Under the pieces are notes generated by a model. It did no database searches and was not told the DNA's origin. It saw only the letters and a list, made by a program, of their open reading frames with translations. This document shows positions 34,806-44,303 of a DNA stretch of 64,000 bases, in pieces (within the stretch, counting starts at the first letter, position 1; each line of letters begins with the position of its first letter). The stretch lies in the NCBI RefSeq assembly GCF_000245015.1, contig NZ_JH600070.1:637594-701593 (forward strand), read 5' to 3'. Origin of the DNA: Beggiatoa alba B18LD (lineage in GTDB: Bacteria > Pseudomonadota > Gammaproteobacteria > Beggiatoales > Beggiatoaceae). The position numbers and the translations under genes are program-made.

Positions 34806-36218
34806 TTATGCTTTGTTGCGTCCTGATGGATTGGTAAAACGGTCATTCAGTTTTTGCACATAACTATTTGTTGCTCCTAGAACTTTAGCAAGTTTCTTTT
34901 GCAAACTCAGCCCCCAATGGTAAGGCTCATTTGTAATACGGATATGACAAATATTTTTTGCAAACCCTTTTAACAATGCCTCACGAATGCGGTTATCAGG
35001 CATACTTGCCTCAATTTTTTGCACGGTTTTCCGTGCTATCCAACCGCTGACTTTTATATGCAGGGTTATAAACAGTATCAGCAACACGCTAATCACTGCC
35101 GTCCATCCCCAACTGCCTAAGTTTTGCAATAAACTTAAATCGGGCTGTGTTGTGCCATAAATCACGGTTAATAACAACGCGAAAGCGACTACAATCGCAA
35201 AATCAATCCGCATCGTTTTTGAACGCCAATCTTTTATCCAATGGCGCAGTTGCGGGACAATCGTATGTTCAATATCTTTCGCAGTTTGTTCTAACATGCT
35301 GATAATGCGATAAGTCCGCTCAATACCGACTTGTTCCATACGGTTATTAATTTCTGCCATATCTTCGTCGCGTTTACTTTCAAAGCGTGCGCGTACGGTT
35401 GGGTTTTCAATTGGAATGGCTGCTTCAGGATTATAAATCCGATAAAACCGTCCTGCGGTTAGCCCTGATTGAGCAAGTGCACGTTGCCATGCTGCCACCA
35501 CTTCTTCAGGATTATCTTCACGGGCAGTGACATCAATTTGATTTAACACGTAGAGGAATTTATTGGAATCGGGACGGCTAATCGTATCTGTGACTAAATG
35601 TTTTAAAGTGTCTTGCATCGCACCGGGTTCGGGGTGACGTGCATCAAAAAACACCAGCACTAAATCTGATAAATTAATAATATGCTTGGTAATTTTTAAA
35701 GTAGATGTCCGTTGACTGTCTGCGTCAAAACCGGGGGAATCGATAAGAATTTTACCGCGTACTTTCTCACTGGGGCAGGTTTTTAACTGTAAATAAGCAT
35801 CAATGCGTCGCCCATCTTGAGCGAGTACATCTTGAATTTCTTTACTGATTTGATAAAACGGAAAACGGGGGTCTGCATCTAAAGCAATACCAGGTAAGGT
35901 TGTCGATGTATTTTCACCACTGAAACATAACACCGTGAATTTATCATCGACCGCATGATTACCCGTGCGCTGTAGCGTATGCCCAACATAAGCATTGATA
36001 AACGAGGATTTGCCTGCCGAGAAAGTGCCAAGGATGGAAATCATCGGCCACCAAGAAACATGATTTGCATAAGATTCGGTTTCGTTAAGAATGCCTAACT
36101 CATAACCGACATTATCTAACTCACGAAAAATCTGCACGATGTCGCTTAATACGTCGTTTTCTTCTAAAAGATGCGACTCCAACTTTTTTAATCTTTCTTC
36201 TACATAAATATCAGCCAT
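34806..36218 (-). CDS. Dynamin-superfamily GTPase, unknown role
   Basis: A 470-residue membrane-associated GTPase. The G domain has G1 GTFSAGKSSF (near residue 65), G3 DSPGFD and G4 NQID, the dynamin-like form. Two adjacent membrane helices lie at about residues 340-360 and 372-395 (AIVVAFALLLTVIYG and AVISVLLILFITL), followed by a basic, C-terminal helical part. The pattern resembles bacterial dynamin-like and YfjP/LeoA-related proteins that remodel or monitor membranes. No second, paired dynamin gene is adjacent, as is often found. The exact function cannot be named. Confidence 0.8.
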   Translation of the reverse strand: MADIYVEERLKKLESHLLEENDVLSDIVQIFRELDNVGYELGILNETESYANHVSWWPMISILGTFSAGKSSFINAYVGHTLQRTGNHAVDDKFTVLCFSGENTSTTLPGIALDADPRFPFYQISKEIQDVLAQDGRRIDAYLQLKTCPSEKVRGKILIDSPGFDADSQRTSTLKITKHIINLSDLVLVFFDARHPEPGAMQDTLKHLVTDTISRPDSNKFLYVLNQIDVTAREDNPEEVVAAWQRALAQSGLTAGRFYRIYNPEAAIPIENPTVRARFESKRDEDMAEINNRMEQVGIERTYRIISMLEQTAKDIEHTIVPQLRHWIKDWRSKTMRIDFAIVVAFALLLTVIYGTTQPDLSLLQNLGSWGWTAVISVLLILFITLHIKVSGWIARKTVQKIEASMPDNRIREALLKGFAKNICHIRITNEPYHWGLSLQKKLAKVLGATNSYVQKLNDRFTNPSGRNKA

Positions 36219-36501
36219 TGCAATTCCTCGCGTGATTGTGAGAAAAGAGTCAACAGCATTCTACACGATTGTTATTAAATTACACCGTGAAGGAAATTTT
36301 TTTGTGTCATGTCCTCAATGCTGAATTCTATCAATAAGCCGTTTAACGTAACCGCTCTGTTAAATCCCGCAAAATTGTGTTAAATCACACACTTTTAAAA
36401 GTTAAAATAACCCAATAGATTGATATTAAATAATTAATTTTCTGGCATAAGTCATGCGTTAAGCCTTCGCTCAATTTATTGATTACTTGAAGGAGATTTT
36501 T

Positions 36502-37425
36502 ATGCGTCTTATGCCATATCTGTTGTATTTACCTTTATGTTTGCCTTTGTTTTTAACCGCCTGTAATGGAGATGATGATAACAGCACAACCGAGAACACT
36601 AATACGACAGCAACAGCGGTAGAAATTCCCTTTTCTGCGGAAGTCAATGCGAAGACATTTACCTGTGGCACAACTTATACAGGCGTTGGTAATGCGGTCA
36701 CTGATGCTTATAAAATCAATGATTTTCGCTTTTATGTGTCTGCGGTACAAGCAAAGCGGAATGATGGAACATTGATAAATTTAGAATTAGTGCAGGATGG
36801 GAAATGGCAATATAAGGATGTAGCGTTATTAGACTTTGAGAATGGTTGTGTCAATGGGACAGCCGACATAAATACTAAAATCGTCGCCACATTGCCCGCT
36901 GGAGAAAAAATTAGTAATTATCAGCAAGGGATTTGTTTAAAAGTAGGATTGGCATTTGATGAAAATCATTCAGACCCTGCCAGTATTCCTTCCCCGTTGA
37001 ATGTCACGGGCATGTTGTGGTCATGGACAACAGGCAGGAAATTTATTCGCGTCGACGGGATTGGCGACCCTGAAGGCTTAAAAACTAACTTTCATTTGCA
37101 TTTGGGCAGTACAGGTTGCTCTGATGTAAATAAGCAAGGAAAACAACCTGATGCTCCCTGCACTTATGCTAACACGCCTCAAATTTGTTTAGATAACTAT
37201 GTGTTAAATAAACATACGATTGTTGCCGATATTGGGCATGTCTTACGTCAAAGTAATGTGGCTTATAACACACCAAACACCGCAGCGGGCTGTATGTCTG
37301 GCAACAATGACCCCGAATGTCAGGCAATCTTCCCTTTATTAGGATTGGATTTTATTTATAACGATGGGGCAAACCCAGCCATTACTTATCCAAAAGAAAC
37401 ACAAACCTTTTTTAGCGTGAAGTAG
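36502..37425 (+). CDS. mbnP: MbnP-type periplasmic copper protein (metallo-mystery pair)
   Basis: A 307-residue lipoprotein from ATG 36502 (AAGGAG six bases upstream; a TTG at 36487 is in the same frame), with lipobox LTAC near residue 20. The four-Cys pattern of the family is visible in KTFTCGTTY, FENGCVNG, QGICLKVGL and GSTGCSDV. The segment MLWSWTTGRKF holds tryptophans comparable to the one converted to kynurenine in MbnP, where it forms part of a copper site after oxidation by MbnH. The mbnH gene follows after 8 bases, as expected for this pair. No methanobactin precursor or core-peptide gene was seen, so the pair acts here outside methanobactin biosynthesis, probably in copper handling (inference). 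Confidence 0.92.
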   Translation: MRLMPYLLYLPLCLPLFLTACNGDDDNSTTENTNTTATAVEIPFSAEVNAKTFTCGTTYTGVGNAVTDAYKINDFRFYVSAVQAKRNDGTLINLELVQDGKWQYKDVALLDFENGCVNGTADINTKIVATLPAGEKISNYQQGICLKVGLAFDENHSDPASIPSPLNVTGMLWSWTTGRKFIRVDGIGDPEGLKTNFHLHLGSTGCSDVNKQGKQPDAPCTYANTPQICLDNYVLNKHTIVADIGHVLRQSNVAYNTPNTAAGCMSGNNDPECQAIFPLLGLDFIYNDGANPAITYPKETQTFFSVK

Positions 37426-37433
37426 GATTAACG

Positions 37434-38636
37434 ATGTTAAAACGAATCACGCTGTTGTTATGGATACTTTTAACACTGACCGCTTGCGGTGGAGGTGGAG
37501 GAGGCGACACCGTCAATAGTGAAGCGGAAACGCCCAGCACCACACCTGTTGTCAGCTTTACATGGCAATTACCGACGGGTTTTCCCACACCCAAAGTGCC
37601 AGCTGATAATCCGATGAGTGACGCAAAAGTCGATTTAGGACGGTATTTATTTTATGACCGCCGTTTATCAATTAACGAAACAATCAGTTGTGCAAGTTGT
37701 CACGAGCAAAATAAAGCCTTTACCGATGGGAAAAAAACCAATGTGGGCGCAATGGGAGAAGCTCATCCCCGCAATAGCATGAGTTTAACCAATGTTGTTT
37801 ATAACTCTGCGTTTAATTGGGCAAATCCTTTATTAACTACCTTGCATCAACAAGCACTTGTACCGATGTTTGCTGAATTTCCCGTCGAATTAGGCTGGAG
37901 CGATAAAGAAGCGGAAATTTTAGCGCGTTTCGCACAAGAACCTATTTATAAAAGCAAATTTGTGGCTGCTTTTCCCACGGAAGCGAACCCATTTACAACA
38001 GGTAATGTTGCCAAAGCCCTTGCTAGTTTTGTCAGTATCTTAATTTCTGGCAATTCTCCTTATGATAAACAAATTTATCAAAATCAAACGACTGCCTTAT
38101 CAGATTCGGCAAAGCGAGGCATGGAATTATTTTTTTCAGAGCGTTTAGAGTGTTTCCACTGTCATGGTGGTTTTAATTTCACCCAATCGACGAATCATGA
38201 GCAAAGCGTTTTCACTGAATTAGAATTTCATAACAATGGGTTATATAACATTGGAGGAACAGGGGCATATCCTGAAAATGGGCGGGGTTTATGGGAAATT
38301 ACCTTTAAACCTGAAGACATGGGACGGTTTCGTGCTCCAACACTGCGCAATATTGAGCTAACCGCGCCATATATGCACGACGGTTCTATTGCCAATTTAT
38401 CGGAGGTCATAGACCACTACGCACGCGGAGGGCGCAAGATTGAATCAGGCGAATATGCGGGTGATGGCGCGTTAAATCCTTATCGTAGCGATTTATTAGT
38501 TGGTTTTGTCCTTTCTGCCAGTGAAAAAGAGGATTTAATCAATTATTTAAAAAGCCTAACTGATTGGACATTCATTTGCGATGAGCGTTTTAGCGACCCG
38601 TTTGGCAATGTGCCGAGGAATAGCCAATGTCCCTAA
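37434..38636 (+). CDS. mbnH: MbnH-type diheme peroxidase-like enzyme
   Basis: A 400-residue lipoprotein (lipobox LTAC, then a Gly-rich linker) of the bacterial cytochrome c peroxidase/MauG superfamily. It has two heme motifs, CASCH (about residue 83) and CFHCH (about residue 237), and the superfamily segments NPMSDAKVDLGRYLFYDRRLS and RAPTLRNIELTAPYMHDGS. MbnH-type enzymes oxidise a tryptophan in MbnP to kynurenine through a high-valent diheme state. The gene is directly downstream of mbnP and overlaps the next gene by 10 bases, so the four genes 36.5-40.3 kb form one operon. Confidence 0.95.
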   Translation: MLKRITLLLWILLTLTACGGGGGGDTVNSEAETPSTTPVVSFTWQLPTGFPTPKVPADNPMSDAKVDLGRYLFYDRRLSINETISCASCHEQNKAFTDGKKTNVGAMGEAHPRNSMSLTNVVYNSAFNWANPLLTTLHQQALVPMFAEFPVELGWSDKEAEILARFAQEPIYKSKFVAAFPTEANPFTTGNVAKALASFVSILISGNSPYDKQIYQNQTTALSDSAKRGMELFFSERLECFHCHGGFNFTQSTNHEQSVFTELEFHNNGLYNIGGTGAYPENGRGLWEITFKPEDMGRFRAPTLRNIELTAPYMHDGSIANLSEVIDHYARGGRKIESGEYAGDGALNPYRSDLLVGFVLSASEKEDLINYLKSLTDWTFICDERFSDPFGNVPRNSQCP

Positions 38637-39544
38637 TTATTAGAAAAAACACACTTTTTCTACTCCTTTCCTATTTCATAAGCAGTAGTTACAGCCTGTT
38701 GCCTGCGCCTGTATTAGCCTGTTCAACCTGTATGGCAGGCGACCCAACATTAAGCCTGATGGGGACAGAAAAGACTTATACGGGACGCTTGCGCTTATCC
38801 GCTGACTATTTACAACGTCAAGAACGCATTGGCATTGCAGGTTTTAATCAAACAGAATTGACCGAACGACGTTTAACCATTGGGTTAAGTTACGCATGGA
38901 ATGACCGTTTAAATCTCGCCATTCGTTTGCCTTTTGTCGATAAAAACTTGGAATACGCTAACTTAGCAACGCAGGATAGCCAAGCCATTGGCGATATAGA
39001 ACTCAGTACAAAATTCACTTTAACGCCTGAAACAACAGATATGCACCGTCATTTGTGGGGTTTAATCGCGGGCATTCGTTTACCGACTGCACCCGAACAA
39101 ACCGACAATGCAGGGCGTTCATTAGATATTGATGTGCAAACAGGAACAGGGGCAGTTGTGCCACAACTGGGCGGATGGTATGGCTATTATGCCTTTCCTT
39201 ATTTCTTTTATAGCAGCGTTGTATTGCATTATGCGTTTGAAGGATTTGAAGATTTTCAAGCAGGAGAGGCTTTAGTCCTGACGTTTGCAGGTCAATATGC
39301 GTTGAATCATGCCGTTGCGTTACAAGCAGGCATAGATGCCCGTTGGAGTGCGAAAAACCAATTTTCCGATATTGATGACCCTGATTCAGGCGGATTTATC
39401 GCGTTTTTTTCGCCTAAAGTGATGTACACCATAACAGAAGACGTAATTTTAAACCTTGGCGTACAAATTCCCATGATTAAACAATTAAATGGGGAACAAA
39501 CCGAGCGCAGTATCTGGCAAGCGGGGATTGTTTATGACTTTTAA
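38627..39544 (+). CDS. Outer-membrane protein associated with the MbnP/MbnH pair
   Basis: A 305-residue protein with a signal peptide (cleavage near VLA, about residue 30), followed at once by a CSTCMAGDPTLSLMG motif with two close cysteines. The rest is a succession of amphipathic strands ending in a terminal Phe (GIVYDF), as in outer-membrane barrels. The Cys-x-x-Cys-x5-GDP-type N-terminus suggests metal binding in the periplasm; this is inference. Similar barrel proteins accompany MbnP/MbnH pairs elsewhere. The start overlaps mbnH by 10 bases and the next gene by 11 bases, supporting translation from one messenger. Confidence 0.8.
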   Translation: MSLIIRKNTLFLLLSYFISSSYSLLPAPVLACSTCMAGDPTLSLMGTEKTYTGRLRLSADYLQRQERIGIAGFNQTELTERRLTIGLSYAWNDRLNLAIRLPFVDKNLEYANLATQDSQAIGDIELSTKFTLTPETTDMHRHLWGLIAGIRLPTAPEQTDNAGRSLDIDVQTGTGAVVPQLGGWYGYYAFPYFFYSSVVLHYAFEGFEDFQAGEALVLTFAGQYALNHAVALQAGIDARWSAKNQFSDIDDPDSGGFIAFFSPKVMYTITEDVILNLGVQIPMIKQLNGEQTERSIWQAGIVYDF

Positions 39545-40346
39545 TTTTTTTAGCGCAAGTCAATTGGTTAAACGCCTATTTTTTATCAGTTTAATGCTGT
39601 CTGTCCTACTCTTTTCTGCCTGTGGCGGTGGTGGTGGCAGTAGTGAAGGCGATTTAACCGATGGCATCACGGTGACTTTTAACGCAAGCCCACGCCAAAG
39701 CCTGAGCGCGACGGGTGAAAGACTCAGCGCACCCGCAGGAGCAAAAACGTTTTATAACCATGAAGGCGTAAAAATTACGTTAAAAACAGCTTATTTAGTG
39801 ATTTGGAGTGTCAGCATTAAAACTGATTGTAACAGTATCGACTTTGCAACTTGGTGGAATCCGTTATTAAATCTTTTAATTCCCAATGCACAAGCCCATG
39901 CGCAAACAACGCCAACACAATTAGGCACACCTAATGCCATCAATTTGTTAGATGCAGACGGGCAAAACATAATTTTAGGAGAAATTTATCCCGCCCCTGC
40001 GAGCTATTGCGGTATGCAAATTGATTTAATGAAAGCGGATGAAGACACGCAACACTTACCGCAAACGCTCAATTTATTAAATCGAGTGTTATATATCGAA
40101 GGGGAATATTTGCCAGTAGGTGCAACAGAAGCGATTCCTTTCAAATTAGATATTGCCAAAACCCCGCGCCCGCAATCGTTACGTTTTAGCACGCCCTTAG
40201 TGCTTTCAAATACACAACGCACGGCAACGTTAGACTTTTATGTCCATTATGACCGTTGGTTTGATGGTGTAGATTTCAGTGCGTTAAATACAGATACTCA
40301 AATAGATTGGGTATTAAATAATGTCACGGAAAGTCTGGGTTTATAA
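39534..40346 (+). CDS. Lipoprotein of the MbnP/MbnH operon, unknown function
   Basis: From ATG 39534 it encodes 270 residues; the longer frame from 39489 would overlap the previous gene by 56 bases and is less likely. A signal peptide with lipobox LFSAC is followed by a Gly/Ser linker, the same kind of N-terminus as MbnH. The body contains FYNHEGVKITLKTAYLVIW and later GMQIDLMKADEDT; it could be a distant relative of MbnP-like or DUF4382-like domains but no family is certain. Two cysteines (in KTDCNS and SYCGMQ) might form a disulfide. It is the last gene of the operon; repeat copy F follows. Confidence 0.75.
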   Translation: MTFNFFSASQLVKRLFFISLMLSVLLFSACGGGGGSSEGDLTDGITVTFNASPRQSLSATGERLSAPAGAKTFYNHEGVKITLKTAYLVIWSVSIKTDCNSIDFATWWNPLLNLLIPNAQAHAQTTPTQLGTPNAINLLDADGQNIILGEIYPAPASYCGMQIDLMKADEDTQHLPQTLNLLNRVLYIEGEYLPVGATEAIPFKLDIAKTPRPQSLRFSTPLVLSNTQRTATLDFYVHYDRWFDGVDFSALNTDTQIDWVLNNVTESLGL

Positions 40347-40383
40347 GGGATATAGTAACCGTACCATAAAGTGATTTAAATTT

Positions 40384-40680
40384 AACCTGAGTTCGGCGAG
40401 TTTCTGTTAAAGAAACAACGGCTTGTCTGAATCAGAATTCACAAAATTTTCAGAATTAGCAGAATTAAAAAGCATGATTCATCTTACTTTTTGGTTTAAG
40501 GGTTTTAAATTCCGCTAATTCTGTTAATTCTGAAAATCCTGATTCAGACAATGTTGTAATCTTGTCTGGTGAATTTTGATGAAAAACAAGAGAATAATCT
40601 CTGCCAGTCCGTCAACCCTTTTCGCGTGTTCCAACAGACCTGCTAGGTTTTCAAAACCTAGCAGGTCTCTGTTCTATTGA
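40384..40680. repeat. MITE-like element, reverse order, one end missing (copy F)
   Basis: It begins with perfect AACCTGAGTTCGGCGAG after TTT, followed by the CAGGATT-type core, the linker CTCTGCCAGTCC, and the CCTGCTAGG palindrome (about 40632-40663), which is the order of copy C read backwards. The second outer end is absent; similarity stops near CTCTGTTCTATT, 27 bases before the clpX stop codon. Confidence 0.85.
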
Positions 40681-40706
40681 TGCGTACTAAAACAAAATTA
40701 TTTAAA

Positions 40707-41987
40707 TTAACGCCCGACGCGAACGGCTTCTTTTTCCGCTTCTTCTTCAATAATATTAATTTCCCCTGTGCCATTGACGGCATCTTCATCAACGATACAA
40801 CGTAAGACTTCTTTACGGGAAGGCAGTTCAAACATACAACGGCGCAAAACGTGTTCCATAATACTGCGTAAACCTCGCGCCCCTGTGCCTCGGGCTAGGG
40901 CTTTTTTAGCGAGTGCGGTTAAAGCAGCGGGGGTAAATTCTAGGGTGACATTTTCGTAAGTAAAGAGCTTTTTATATTGTTTAGTCAATGCATTGCGTGG
41001 TTCGGTTAATATGCGGACTAAGGCAGCTTCGTCTAAATCTTCTAACACAGCAATGATGGGTAAACGTCCGATAAATTCGGGAATCATGCCAAAACGTTTG
41101 AGGTCAGCGGGTTGAATTTCAGCAAGGAGTCGATTGGTTGATAATTTTTGCTCGGTTTCAATTTGAGCATGGAAACCAATATCTTGATGGGTAGGTTTAA
41201 CCCGTTTAGCCACATATTCTTCTAAGCCCGCGAATGCACCGCCTGCGATAAAGAGAATATTGCGGGTGTCCATTATCACATCTTCGTTGTTTTCGCGTCG
41301 CCGTCCTTTTTGTGGGACTTTTACTTGTGTGCCTTCAATCAGTTTTAATAAGGCTTGTTGTACGCCTTCCCCTGATACATCACGGACAACGGTAGCACTT
41401 TCGGAGGCGCGAGCGAGTTTGTCGACTTCGTCTAAATAGACAATGCCCCATTCTGCGCGTTTAACGTTGCCCTCAGCGACATCGAGTAATCGGGTTAAAA
41501 TGGTTTCTACGTCATCACCAACATAGCCCGCTTGGGTTAGCGTGGTCGCATCAGCAACGGCGAAGGGGACACCGACAATTTTAGCGAGGGTGCTGGCAAT
41601 CAGGGTTTTGCCTGTGCCTGATGGTCCTAACAGCAGAATATTGGATTTTTCAATATCGATGGTGTCGTTTTTATCGCTGATATTGGCTTGTTCGCTTTCG
41701 TGTTTTAAGCGTTTATAGTGGTTGTAAACGGCAACGGAGAGGATTTCTTTTGCAGAGTCTTGCCCGATAACGTATTCATCTAGGCGGGTTTTAATCGCGG
41801 CGGGGGTGGGTAATGGTCCATGTAAATCGGCTAAAGAACGTTTATGTCCCCAACTGGTGACAACCTGATTGGCTAAACGGACACAGGCTTCACAAATATA
41901 GCCTTCTGCGCCTGCAATCAGTGGTGTCGTGGGTGTTTTTTCAATGCCACAAAAAGAACAGTGTGCAATAGGGGTTGTTGTCATCAT
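40707..41987 (-). CDS. clpX: ClpX, nif-cluster-associated paralogue
   Basis: A 426-residue AAA+ unfoldase with a complete N-terminal zinc finger (Cys10, Cys13, Cys32, Cys35), Walker A GPSGTGKT, Walker [12 protein letters not shown], and the pore and sensor region [14 protein letters not shown]. ClpX feeds substrates to ClpP. Here no clpP or tig is beside it; instead its start overlaps the nifM stop by four bases, the same position that clpX2 has in the Azotobacter nif cluster. It is therefore probably a nif-specific second copy, with turnover of nitrogenase-related proteins as a plausible role (inference). Confidence 0.92.
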   Translation of the reverse strand: MMTTTPIAHCSFCGIEKTPTTPLIAGAEGYICEACVRLANQVVTSWGHKRSLADLHGPLPTPAAIKTRLDEYVIGQDSAKEILSVAVYNHYKRLKHESEQANISDKNDTIDIEKSNILLLGPSGTGKTLIASTLAKIVGVPFAVADATTLTQAGYVGDDVETILTRLLDVAEGNVKRAEWGIVYLDEVDKLARASESATVVRDVSGEGVQQALLKLIEGTQVKVPQKGRRRENNEDVIMDTRNILFIAGGAFAGLEEYVAKRVKPTHQDIGFHAQIETEQKLSTNRLLAEIQPADLKRFGMIPEFIGRLPIIAVLEDLDEAALVRILTEPRNALTKQYKKLFTYENVTLEFTPAALTALAKKALARGTGARGLRSIMEHVLRRCMFELPSRKEVLRCIVDEDAVNGTGEINIIEEEAEKEAVRVGR

Positions 41988-42874
41988 ACGTTCTCCAAGT
42001 TTGCCGCTTGCTGTTGCAGTTGTTTAATCCAATTCTTTTGATAAATTTGCCGACGGCGGTTTTGTAACAATTCTAAGATTTTTGGACGAGCTTCAACTAA
42101 GGGGATATTGCCAGCAGGGTGTATTTTTTCGCAGTAGAGTAAATGAAAACCCATTTCAGACTCGACGATACCGCTGAGTTGATTTTCTCTCATGGTAAAG
42201 AGGGTTGCGTCTAAGCTGGGGAATAGTTGTCCTTTTAGCACTTTGCCGATTAACCCGCCTTGTAGTGCAGAGGGGCATTCGGAGTATTTGTGGGCAAGTT
42301 TTTCAAAGCGTTTTAAGTCACGGCGTAAACGGGTTGCTAGGTTTAGTAGGCGTTCCCGTGCTGCTTCGTAGGTATTTTCAGGGTAGTCGGGGTTTACGGT
42401 AATCAGTATATGACGCACGGTGCGCATTTCGGGTGCGTTGAATTTGTCGGGGTTTGTGTGGTAGTAAGCCTTGAGTTCGTGTTCTTCAACAGCGGGGGCA
42501 TTTGCGCCAACACGCTCTAAGATGGCTTCAATATATAATTCACGTTGTAAGGCTTGTTGAAAATTTTCAATATTCATCCCGTTGCGGGCGATGTCGTCGT
42601 GAAATGTTTGTTCATCGTCATAACGGGCTTGTACTTCTTGCAGGGCGGCTTGTTGGCGTTGTTCAGGAACGACTACGCCTTGGGCTTCTGGTGCATTTAG
42701 TATCAAGTTTTCTAATTGGTATTGGCGATGAGCTTCGTCGAGGATAACTTTTAATTCATGTGCATCGAGTTCTGCGGTGGGTTTTTGATAACGATTGAGC
42801 GCGCTCCGTAAGCTTAAATAAGCTAATTCAGTCGGAACACGAGAAAAGTTATTATCTTGAATGATGGCACTCAT
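41984..42874 (-). CDS. nifM: NifM, peptidyl-prolyl isomerase for the nitrogenase Fe protein
   Basis: A 296-residue protein. An N-terminal helical region (about 1-140) is followed by a parvulin-type PPIC domain (about 145-250: [53 protein letters not shown]). NifM is required for maturation of the Fe protein NifH in Azotobacter and Klebsiella. It overlaps clpX by four bases, is preceded by nifZ, and the order nifW-nifZ-nifM-clpX supports the call. Other parvulins would be alternatives, but the context is decisive. Confidence 0.93.
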   Translation of the reverse strand: MSAIIQDNNFSRVPTELAYLSLRSALNRYQKPTAELDAHELKVILDEAHRQYQLENLILNAPEAQGVVVPEQRQQAALQEVQARYDDEQTFHDDIARNGMNIENFQQALQRELYIEAILERVGANAPAVEEHELKAYYHTNPDKFNAPEMRTVRHILITVNPDYPENTYEAARERLLNLATRLRRDLKRFEKLAHKYSECPSALQGGLIGKVLKGQLFPSLDATLFTMRENQLSGIVESEMGFHLLYCEKIHPAGNIPLVEARPKILELLQNRRRQIYQKNWIKQLQQQAANLENV

Positions 42875-42940
42875 TATCAGCTATACTCCTAACAACTTGA
42901 ATTTATTTTATTATTCTTAATTAAATCAATATTCAGATGT

Positions 42941-42975
42941 ATCAGTGTGAAACGTATTCACCTTTTCACACTGAT
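42941..42975 (-). other. 12-bp hairpin in the nifZ-nifM spacer
   Basis: ATCAGTGTGAAA and TTTCACACTGAT pair perfectly around an 11-nt loop. It lies downstream of the nifZ stop in the operon. No T run follows, so it may be a messenger stability or processing signal rather than a terminator. Confidence 0.6.
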
Positions 42976-42988
42976 AGGACAGTGAAAA

Positions 42989-43486
42989 CTATTCGTTTTC
43001 TTCTGCTTCATCATGGCTATATTTCATTTCCCGTTCTTTTTTCGGGGCAAATTCTAGGGCATCTTCGGGAATCATAAACAGCCGACCGTCGCCGAAATGG
43101 ATGTGATACATCACGCCTTCGGGTCTATCGCGGATGATTTTTAGGACTTGCCCTTCTGTGCCTTTTTCGGCGATAACTTCACCTTTTGCGGAAAGGGTTA
43201 TCAGGGTGATGACTTTGTCACGAAATTCGAATTTGCTGGGAACCCAAGGGTCATCCCCGCTAATTAATTCTTCTTCACGACAGCCAACAACGAGATTTTC
43301 TTCAAGAAAGTGAACAGAATAGATAATTTCGTCTTGTAGGAAAGAACCGACATTTTGCACGTAGCCGATACTGCCCCGACGGACTAGAAAATCACCTATC
43401 GCTTTACCAGGAAAAGTGCCATCGTCGCGGACGTTGCGGATAACGCGAACACGGTCGCCATAATCATATTTAGGAAGCATGCGCAA
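42989..43486 (-). CDS. nifZ: Nitrogen fixation protein NifZ
   Basis: A 165-residue protein consistent with NifZ. The N-terminal half has the family pattern YDYGDRVRVIRNVRDDGTFPG and IGYVQNVGSFL, and a related second half repeats the barrel-like layout (FEFRDKVITL, GTEGQVLKI). NifZ is involved in maturation of the P-clusters of the MoFe protein. It lies between nifW and nifM in the same direction. The C-terminal tail is rich in charged residues. Confidence 0.93.
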   Translation of the reverse strand: MRMLPKYDYGDRVRVIRNVRDDGTFPGKAIGDFLVRRGSIGYVQNVGSFLQDEIIYSVHFLEENLVVGCREEELISGDDPWVPSKFEFRDKVITLITLSAKGEVIAEKGTEGQVLKIIRDRPEGVMYHIHFGDGRLFMIPEDALEFAPKKEREMKYSHDEAEENE

Positions 43487-43513
43487 ACCTCATCAGGTAA
43501 AACCATAAATCTG

Positions 43514-43534
43514 GCATGGGATAAATTCCCATGC
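43514..43534 (-). other. Hairpin in the nifW-nifZ spacer
   Basis: GCATGGGA and TCCCATGC pair perfectly around a 5-nt loop, just after the nifW stop codon. Confidence 0.55.
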
Positions 43535-43546
43535 GTTTTGATAAGG

Positions 43547-43870
43547 TTATTTAAAAACGTCGTTTAATGGGACGAATGTTTGTTGGGGTTCGTGCATATG
43601 GAAGACTTTAAAGACTTTTTCAGTCAGCGCGTCGGATTCGACGAAATCTTGATAAGCACGGGTTAAGAGGCGGTGATAAATTTCACGTTTCGCTACTTCG
43701 TTGTCTTCAGGAATGGAGTCTTGTGCTTGTTTTAAGTAGTCGTGAAACCGTTGCAGAATGTGGAGGCGATTGACATGCACTGTTTTCGCGTCGTATTCAA
43801 TCTTGAAATATTCTAAAAAGTCTTCTGCGGAACTGAGTTCTTCTAAATCATCATCAAAGTCAGTCGTCAT
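43547..43870 (-). CDS. nifW: NifW, nitrogenase-stabilizing/protective protein
   Basis: From ATG 43870 (AGAAGGAG eight bases upstream) it encodes 107 residues, the usual NifW length; an in-frame start further up at 43957 would add an untypical extension. The sequence has the family start LEELSSAEDFLEYFKIEYD and the central LHILQRFHDYLKQAQ. NifW contributes to stability and maturation of the MoFe protein, with a protective role against oxygen suggested. It is preceded by two small genes of unknown function and followed by nifZ. Confidence 0.93.
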   Translation of the reverse strand: MTTDFDDDLEELSSAEDFLEYFKIEYDAKTVHVNRLHILQRFHDYLKQAQDSIPEDNEVAKREIYHRLLTRAYQDFVESDALTEKVFKVFHMHEPQQTFVPLNDVFK

Positions 43871-43919
43871 GGTTAAAACTCCTTCTATTGTAAGGTTTTT
43901 TTGCTTAGTCAGGTTTATG

Positions 43920-43937
43920 GGCAGGTTTATACCTGCC
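43920..43937 (-). other. Hairpin upstream of nifW
   Basis: GGCAGG and CCTGCC pair around the 6-nt TTTATA loop, in the spacer between the 63-residue gene and nifW. Confidence 0.5.
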
Positions 43938-44001
43938 TTCTCATGATTGTTGTACATCAGGGGGCTTTTGTCGCCTTGTTTGATGTAAAACGAATAGCGT
44001 T

Positions 44002-44193
44002 TTAATGGGAAACGACTAAACGCATGGTTTCGTCGTTGCTTGTTTCTGGGTTTGTGTTTGTGGGGGTTAAATAGCCTATGCCTTGCATTGCGAGTAAGTA
44101 AATATCGGCGGTTGGGTTGTGTGATTCCCCTGTCGCTGCGAAAAACTCATCGATACTGAGTTCACTTAATTCATCTAATAAGGCAGAACACAT
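44002..44193 (-). CDS. Small protein of the nif operon, unknown function
   Basis: A 63-residue acidic protein of unknown family, with LDELSELSIDEFFAATGES near the start and a central AMQGIGYLTPTN. GGAG lies about nine bases before the ATG, and it sits in line with nifW (130 bp downstream) and the 167-residue gene upstream, both in the same direction. The LSIDEF type of helix hints at an interaction motif; no function can be named. It could be a nif-specific small protein conserved with this cluster in related bacteria, which a search would settle. Confidence 0.65.
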   Translation of the reverse strand: MCSALLDELSELSIDEFFAATGESHNPTADIYLLAMQGIGYLTPTNTNPETSNDETMRLVVSH

Positions 44194-44303
44194 TTTTCAT
44201 ACTCCACAAAGGCTTAACAAACACTATCAGTTGTATAAAGAGCGAGTTTATGATTTAACGCTAAAACGGTTTTTTCTTTTCAATAATCAGTTTCTATCTT
44301 GTT

